Source: Oscillospiraceae bacterium (lineage in GTDB: Bacteria > Bacillota > Clostridia > Oscillospirales > Ruminococcaceae). From it: a stretch of 10,424 nt of DNA. Below are positions 6,016 through 10,424 of the stretch, in pieces; position 1 is the first letter of the stretch; the number at the start of each line of letters is the position of its first letter. Under the pieces are notes generated by a model. The model saw only the letters and a list, made by a program, of their open reading frames with translations. It did not search any database and was not told where the DNA came from. The position numbers and the translations under genes are program-made. The stretch spans positions 1 through 10,424 of the forward strand of contig JAFUWP010000475.1 of the NCBI GenBank assembly GCA_017483405.1. Direction: 5' to 3'.

Positions 6016-7440
6016 TTACAGTTCAGCGAAATTGAGGGCAATCCAGCCTTCACATCCGTTATAGAGGACTCTGCCCCATTTAAAGTCTTCGTCCACTTCC
6101 ACGACATTGAGGGAAGTATTGGCCGGAATGACGGCGAGGACTTCAGAATCCGTATTGGCCTCCTGACGGAGATGCAAATCCGTCTTGATGGTGAATCTGA
6201 TAGACATAAAAATATGCTGTTGCTTGATTTCTACCAGAGTAGCGGCGGCCTGTTCTTCGGGAATGAGAAGTGTTTTAGTTTTCTGGATTTCGGCAGAGGA
6301 ATCCTCGCCGCTGACGGGAGCGGTTTCCGGAGCATCCTGCAAGATGATGATTTCTATCGTATTGGAAGAAGATACTTCTGAAATTTCTTCCTCAGCAGGA
6401 TTGATGACTTCTTCGGGAGAATTTTCTTCGGCAGGAGCGGCGGCTTCGGGATAGAGGATGACAGGGGATTCTGCCGCGGTAGTTGCCTTAGTTGTGATGA
6501 TGATTTCGGTTGTTGTAGCCGGTCTGGAAGTAGTAACCGGTGCGGAAGTTGTTGTTTCTGCGGTAGTTGTGGTTGTTTCAGAAGAAGTAGTAGTTGTAGT
6601 AGTGGTTGTCACGGAAGTAGTAGTTGTTGTGGTGGTTGTCACGGAAGTAGTAGTTGTTGTGGTGGTAGTCGTAGCGGCAGTTGTGGTAGTTGTTGCGGGA
6701 GCAGTAGTCGTTTCGATGATGGTTGTAGTTTCCGGCGGGAAAGTTTCCGGCATAACCGGAGCAGTTTCCGGAGCATCAAGACAGGCTTCTGTCAGAGGCT
6801 GAATATCATCTTCTTCGGGGGAGGTTTCAGCGGAAGAATTCTTTCCTCTGAACAGACGTACCTGTGTGACATCGCTGACATTATACTTATCAAACAGGGA
6901 AGTGGAGCTGCTGCCAGGGTCCATCATGGTGACTCTCGAACCGCTGACGGAATCGACAGCGACAAAATGTGTCATCTTAGCGTTGCTGATGCGCACCATG
7001 ACATAATAGCCCTCATCGAGATAATTCTTGATTTCCTGTGCTTTTTCGGCCTGTGTTGTGCCTTTGAGCACGTTGTAGGAATCCACATACTTGAAATCGG
7101 GGGCATAAGCGGACAAAGCCCACCAGTTGAGCAGTCCTCCGGAGCTGAATCCGCCGTTATGATTCAGGAAATTCACAATCACACCAGGGTTGAAATCATC
7201 ACTGGTAACAGAACCGGAATGCACCATCAGGATGGCGGCAGATGTGACAGCGCATCCGCTTGCTTTGACAGTATCGGAACTGCTGCCCAGATACATTGTA
7301 CTCCAGCTGCTGCCGTACTGTTTCCAGCTTTTGTAGTCCTCACTGAATGCGTAAATCAGGGAATTTCCCAGAATAGCCGCACTCATCACAACGGACAGCA
7401 CCGCGCCTGCAATGGCGAGTTTGCGTTTTAGAAATGACAT
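6016..7440 (-). CDS. Secreted C39-like cysteine peptidase with Thr-rich linker and C-terminal SH3b domain
   Basis: The 474-residue protein has a basic N-terminus and hydrophobic segment (about 5-32), a signal peptide or anchor. A Peptidase_C39_2-like papain-fold domain follows (about 34-198): Gln41 in 'KQYGSSW' (oxyanion position), Cys63 in 'SGCAVTSAAI', His158 in 'THFVAVD' and Asp174 in 'MMDPGSS' make a complete apparent catalytic set. Residues 200-410 are a low-complexity linker rich in Thr, Pro, Glu and Ala, including two adjacent copies of SVTTTTTTTT. The C-terminus (about 414-474, 'LHLRQEANTDSEVLAVIP' to 'EGWIALNFAEL') is a bacterial SH3 domain, which typically binds peptidoglycan. It probably acts outside the cell, tethered to the wall, cleaving or processing a peptide substrate. 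It starts 29 nt after the transglutaminase gene, with AAAGGAG at 7453-7459, so it is very likely in that operon. The substrate is unknown. Confidence 0.88.
   Translation of the reverse strand: MSFLKRKLAIAGAVLSVVMSAAILGNSLIYAFSEDYKSWKQYGSSWSTMYLGSSSDTVKASGCAVTSAAILMVHSGSVTSDDFNPGVIVNFLNHNGGFSSGGLLNWWALSAYAPDFKYVDSYNVLKGTTQAEKAQEIKNYLDEGYYVMVRISNAKMTHFVAVDSVSGSRVTMMDPGSSSTSLFDKYNVSDVTQVRLFRGKNSSAETSPEEDDIQPLTEACLDAPETAPVMPETFPPETTTIIETTTAPATTTTTAATTTTTTTTTSVTTTTTTTTSVTTTTTTTTSSETTTTTAETTTSAPVTTSRPATTTEIIITTKATTAAESPVILYPEAAAPAEENSPEEVINPAEEEISEVSSSNTIEIIILQDAPETAPVSGEDSSAEIQKTKTLLIPEEQAAATLVEIKQQHIFMSIRFTIKTDLHLRQEANTDSEVLAVIPANTSLNVVEVDEDFKWGRVLYNGCEGWIALNFAEL
6315..6777 (-). repeat. 22-bp direct repeat pair flanking the Thr-rich linker
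   Basis: Positions 6315-6336 and 6756-6777 match at 20 of 22 bases and encode the same peptide, DAPETAPV, at residues 222-229 and 369-376 of the C39/SH3b protein, one on each side of the poly-Thr block. They may mark an internal duplication or a possible site for recombination that would remove the linker in frame. The interval is 441 bp, a multiple of three. Confidence 0.6.
6578..6667 (-). repeat. 30-bp tandem repeats encoding the poly-Thr linker
   Basis: Two adjacent 30-bp units (6608-6637 and 6638-6667) differ only at the last base, and a third, more diverged unit lies at 6578-6607. Each unit codes for ten residues of the type SVTTTTTTTT. The unit is a multiple of three, so copy-number change would alter linker length without a frameshift. 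The near identity of two units, when many synonymous Thr codons are possible, points to a recent duplication. Confidence 0.85.
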
Positions 7441-7469
7441 GAGATAATAAGACTCCTTTCAGATGCGCT

Positions 7470-9722
7470 TTATGCGCTTTTTGATGTTTTTCGTTTTGCT
7501 TTAGCTTCTTGTCTGCGTTTTTCGGCCTGTTCTTTCAGATACTTGGCGCGGCTGTCATGCCAGTCCTGATAGAGCACGGCGAGTTGCTGAGAAGTAAGAT
7601 TTTCTGCCTGACCATATAATACTATATCTATCTGGTCAAACAGTGTGCGCTCGGAACAGAATACGGAAGACTGTCCGGCGAGTTCGTTCACGGTGGTACT
7701 GGATGGCAGTCCCATCAGCTGACAGGTGTGCCGGAAAATCGCCGCCGCGCTTTCATAAGGCGCAAGCCTGCGAATCCGTTTCCGGAACAAAGATTCCCGA
7801 ATTTTCGGAAGATAAACATAAATCACGCCTGCAATGACTGCGAATCCGAGCAGGACAAAGCCCCAGCGCATGACATTCCGGTTTTCGGCCTCCTGATTTG
7901 AGGTATCCTCCATGCTGGGAACAGTCGGTTCAAAACTGAGCCATCCATAGCCGGCGATGTAGACTTCCGGAAATGCATGGGCATCACGGACTTTAATCAC
8001 AAAGTTAGTCTGATAACCCTGTATATCGCGTTCATACATTTCGCTCATGTTGTAGCCCTGTACATAACGTGCAGGCAGACCGATGCTCCGGCAGAGCATG
8101 ACCATTGCGGTAGCGTATTCGTAGCAGACACCGGTTTTGCTCTGTGTCAGGAAAGTTTCGGCATTTTCTCCGCGCGCTTTCTGATAGGACTGACTGTAGA
8201 CAAACCCTTCGTTCAGGAAATAATCTTCAATAGCCATAGCCTTATCAAAATCGGATTCCAGACCGGCAGTAATCTGCTCTGCAAGGCCGGTGATGATTTC
8301 GCTCTGGAAATCCTGCGCGTGTACAGTTTTCAGATAGGAGTATGCTTCGGCACATTCCTGCTGTGCCTGTGCGAGCAGTTCGGCCTGTTCCGGAGAGACA
8401 TCTTTCAGAATTTCCTGAGCATCCTCCAGCAGACTGAGATATTCCGAACCGGAAAGCTTTTTCAGCACCGGCTGAACGGCACTGGAGAGTGCATAAGTAT
8501 CGGAATAATACTGCATCTGCGACCAGCTGCTGATGTTAGAGCCGCGGAACGTATCCGTTCTGGAAATTTGCAGAATACCCCGTGACGGGAAAACCGGTGC
8601 AGAAGTTCTCGTAGGAGAAGGCAGTACCTGCATCGGGTACAGGGTATAAAGCGACAGGGTACGGAGCTGTTGTTCGGGCAGAGCTGTGCCGGTGAATTCC
8701 GAAAGCTGATATGTTTCAGCAAAATCAGCATTCAGAGAGCCGGCATCCAGAATCGCCTGCAAAAGTGCCTGCGGTTTATAGGTCATCGTCCCCGCGGGAA
8801 TATCCCTGTCCGGATAATCATAATCGCGGATGACATTCCAGCTGTCATTTTCCAGATAATAGGAATATGTCTGGGTTCTCAGCCGGAGAGTTTCAGGAGA
8901 GGCGGCATAATAGACGGTTCTGGCATTATTGGACGAGCCGACAGTATTGTCTGTCGAATCCGTGAACATGCTGATAGCGTTCATGAGTATATCCGACCAT
9001 GAACTGTAGGACATTGCATTTTCAATAAATTCGCGGTCGGCGGTAATGGCAGGTTTCGGAACGATGGCAGCGGCAATCGAAAAAAGCATCACATAGACAG
9101 CAATCGACATACTGCCGTGAAAACTCGGCAGATAGCGGATTTCTGACTGATTGTGCATCTGACGGCAGTAAATCATCAGCAGGAAATAGCTTGCCAGCAG
9201 AATAATAACAAGTACCGCCGGCATCTGAATGCCTTCTTTTGCGTATAAGCTCAGCGGAATCAGCATGATAAGAAACTGCATACTCATCCGGTATCTGATT
9301 TTTGAGAAATAATACACAGTACTGGTCAGAAAGCCGAGCATCAGCAAATAAATCGAGACGGTATACCACGCCGAGAACGATACAACGCTCTGCGGAGTCA
9401 GAAACCATACCAGAAAGCTGATAGGATAGCTCTGCTGTCCCCAGTTGGTCAGCATTCCCACGATTTCCAGTCCGGCGAACATGTACACCAGATACGTCAG
9501 AGAGCCAATCCATTTATGTGATGCAACGAAATCATAGAAACGCATCATCACCCAGCTGACAAAAACGGCAATGACAGTATAAAGCCATGCCATACCGCTG
9601 TGATAATAATGCATGACAGTTGTCACGAGAAATACGGCATAGAGCTGTACAGGGTCACCGATTAGCTTTTTCAGGAAAACCGCAGCAGGATGACCGGATA
9701 ACTCCTGTAATTTATTCCACAA
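7470..9722 (-). CDS. Membrane transglutaminase-like protein, TgpA/DUF4129 type
   Basis: With the start chosen here the protein has 750 residues. About eight hydrophobic segments fill the first 225 residues, a large extracytoplasmic region follows, and one more membrane helix (about 621-639) precedes a cytoplasmic basic tail resembling DUF4129. The transglutaminase core has Cys533 in 'SKTGVCYEYATAM', His582 in 'VRDAHAFPEV' and Glu598 in 'WLSFEPT', where an Asp or Glu completes the triad; all three are in the expected order. Family members are membrane-bound papain-fold enzymes, probably acting on surface proteins, by crosslinking or hydrolysis; the substrate is not known. I prefer TTG at 9722-9720: a sequence matching the anti-Shine-Dalgarno core, GAGGTGAT (9727-9734), puts its GAGG eight bases before it. 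The GTG at 9731 would lie inside that site and has no site of its own; using it adds three residues. The gene follows DUF58 by 27 nt, the classical pairing. Confidence 0.9.
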   Translation of the reverse strand: MWNKLQELSGHPAAVFLKKLIGDPVQLYAVFLVTTVMHYYHSGMAWLYTVIAVFVSWVMMRFYDFVASHKWIGSLTYLVYMFAGLEIVGMLTNWGQQSYPISFLVWFLTPQSVVSFSAWYTVSIYLLMLGFLTSTVYYFSKIRYRMSMQFLIMLIPLSLYAKEGIQMPAVLVIILLASYFLLMIYCRQMHNQSEIRYLPSFHGSMSIAVYVMLFSIAAAIVPKPAITADREFIENAMSYSSWSDILMNAISMFTDSTDNTVGSSNNARTVYYAASPETLRLRTQTYSYYLENDSWNVIRDYDYPDRDIPAGTMTYKPQALLQAILDAGSLNADFAETYQLSEFTGTALPEQQLRTLSLYTLYPMQVLPSPTRTSAPVFPSRGILQISRTDTFRGSNISSWSQMQYYSDTYALSSAVQPVLKKLSGSEYLSLLEDAQEILKDVSPEQAELLAQAQQECAEAYSYLKTVHAQDFQSEIITGLAEQITAGLESDFDKAMAIEDYFLNEGFVYSQSYQKARGENAETFLTQSKTGVCYEYATAMVMLCRSIGLPARYVQGYNMSEMYERDIQGYQTNFVIKVRDAHAFPEVYIAGYGWLSFEPTVPSMEDTSNQEAENRNVMRWGFVLLGFAVIAGVIYVYLPKIRESLFRKRIRRLAPYESAAAIFRHTCQLMGLPSSTTVNELAGQSSVFCSERTLFDQIDIVLYGQAENLTSQQLAVLYQDWHDSRAKYLKEQAEKRRQEAKAKRKTSKSA

Positions 9723-9726
9723 CGGT

Positions 9727-9734
9727 ATCACCTC
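9727..9734 (-). promoter_or_regulatory. Ribosome binding site that decides the transglutaminase start
   Basis: GAGGTGAT on the minus strand is an 8-base match to the sequence complementary to the 3' end of 16S rRNA. Its GAGG (9731-9734) lies eight bases before TTG at 9722-9720. An ATG at 9734-9736 runs into a stop after two codons, and the in-frame GTG at 9729-9731 overlaps the site itself, so TTG is the best candidate start. Confidence 0.7.
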
Positions 9735-9749
9735 ATTTTTGAAAGAATT

Positions 9750-10424
9750 TTATTTTTTCAGATTTTGCATTGTGAAATCTTCTCCCAGACTCCACAGCGC
9801 ATCGAGTCCGGAAAGTGCTGAGGCATCTGTTCCGGCCGGAAAGACAGCACCGACATAACCGCTGTCTTTCAGGGCAGAGACCTGTGAGGCAAGCATATCA
9901 TCCGGCTTGGAGGTATATACCAGACAGGCAGCGGCTTTTTCATGTATTACACTGGTATCAATGCGGTTTCCGTCATGGATGAAATCCGCCGAGGCGATTT
10001 CGACAGCCGCATTTCTGACATCATCTTCATTTTCCAGAATCAGCGTTTTCCATACGCTTTCAGATGCCAAACGGATAGTACAGGGAATTCCCTGACGGAC
10101 AAGCAGAATCAGAAAGCCGAGCGCACCTTCCATGATGATTTCACGGCGTTTGAGTGCCGTTTCGGTTGTTTCCGGCTGTAAGTCCAGAATCACGGCCGGC
10201 CGGACGGTAGCAGTGGCTTCATCCATACGGACCATAAGTTTCTGACGTTTGGCCGACATTTTCCAGTTGATTCGCTTCAGACTGTCGCCGACGACATATT
10301 CCCGATGCACATAACCAGGCATGGACTGCGCCGAAAATGCGGATGCTGTTTCTTCTTCTTCATCATCCATCGTCAGAACGATATTGCTGACGGTATGCAG
10401 CATGACATTTGCATTGCTCAGGGA
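9750..10424 (-). CDS. DUF58 (VWA-like) protein, 5' end outside window
   Basis: The frame stays open to the window edge: seven codons precede the Met at 10403, which is therefore probably internal. The visible 224 residues form the C-terminal part of a protein usually about 400 residues long, so two N-terminal membrane helices are expected upstream. The DUF58 signature is clear: 'REYVVGDSLKRINWKMSAKR' at visible residues 41-60, matching the family pattern REY..GD..R.I.WK.SA. An alternating hydrophobic strand 'RPAVILDL' follows, as in a von Willebrand A-like fold. DUF58 proteins typically work with a MoxR AAA+ ATPase and membrane transglutaminases in cell-surface or complex-assembly roles that are poorly defined. 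The stop at 9750-9752 is 27 nt before the transglutaminase start, so the genes are cotranscribed. A moxR gene would be expected beyond the right edge. Confidence 0.9.
   Translation of the reverse strand, partial: SLSNANVMLHTVSNIVLTMDDEEEETASAFSAQSMPGYVHREYVVGDSLKRINWKMSAKRQKLMVRMDEATATVRPAVILDLQPETTETALKRREIIMEGALGFLILLVRQGIPCTIRLASESVWKTLILENEDDVRNAAVEIASADFIHDGNRIDTSVIHEKAAACLVYTSKPDDMLASQVSALKDSGYVGAVFPAGTDASALSGLDALWSLGEDFTMQNLKK

Noticed and set aside
6578..6667. CRISPR-like or microsatellite array
   Set aside because: The units are directly adjacent without spacers, are multiples of three and lie in frame within a protein linker.
6458..6802. Plus-strand frame coding for an almost pure Val stretch
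   Set aside because: It is the mirror of the ACN threonine codons of the secreted protein's linker, read on the other strand; no independent start signal.
7464..7480. GCGC-TTTAT-GCGC repeat at the end of the transglutaminase gene, as a terminator
   Set aside because: The stem is only four base pairs and has no U-rich tail on the minus strand; the T-run falls on the opposite strand inside the coding region.
7977..8585. Plus-strand frame of 202 codons within the transglutaminase gene
   Set aside because: Antisense shadow of a gene with conserved catalytic motifs and full-length coding evidence.
10401..10403. ATG at 10403 as the start of the DUF58 gene
   Set aside because: The frame is open upstream to the window edge, no ribosome binding site is seen, and the family needs an N-terminal membrane portion, so this Met is taken as internal.

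Overview
The window looks like a chromosomal segment of a low-to-moderate GC Firmicute (Bacillota), most likely a Ruminococcus-like member of the Oscillospiraceae. Supporting signs are strong AAGGAG-type ribosome binding sites, sigma-A promoters with extended -10 boxes, short BspA-like leucine-rich-repeat proteins without signal peptides, and a secreted protein with a long poly-threonine linker of the kind common in ruminococcal surface proteins. No tRNA, rRNA, CRISPR array, insertion sequence, phage gene or integration scar was seen.

Layout: (1) 1-822, minus: N-terminal 274 residues of a polytopic membrane protein resembling a GT39/PMT-type glycosyltransferase, with its own promoter (860-888). 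(2) 974-3025, minus: an EF-G-like translational GTPase of the EF-G-2 type, with promoter (3106-3134) and terminator (936-966). (3) 3319-4936, plus: two overlapping, related LRR_5 genes driven by a near-consensus promoter (3253-3281), ending at a bidirectional terminator (4936-4967) shared with the converging prmA. (4) 4969-10424, minus: a DUF58 gene (5' end outside the window), a transmembrane transglutaminase-like gene of the TgpA type, a secreted C39-like/Thr-rich/SH3b gene and, after a hairpin, prmA (ribosomal protein L11 methyltransferase).

Function: DUF58 followed by a membrane transglutaminase is the core of the widespread MoxR-DUF58-transglutaminase cluster; a MoxR ATPase would be expected just beyond base 10424. 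Here it is followed at short spacing by a secreted cysteine-peptidase-like protein with a cell-wall-binding SH3b domain, so the three genes plausibly act together at the cell surface. EF-G-like and PrmA both belong to translation, but have separate transcription units. The LRR pair is of unknown function. The most interesting points are the transglutaminase/C39-SH3b coupling, the coupled LRR paralogues (one apparently membrane-attached), the altered GTPase motifs of the EF-G paralogue, and a perfect palindrome in the divergent intergenic region. Nothing seen amounts to a clearly new defence or mobile system.
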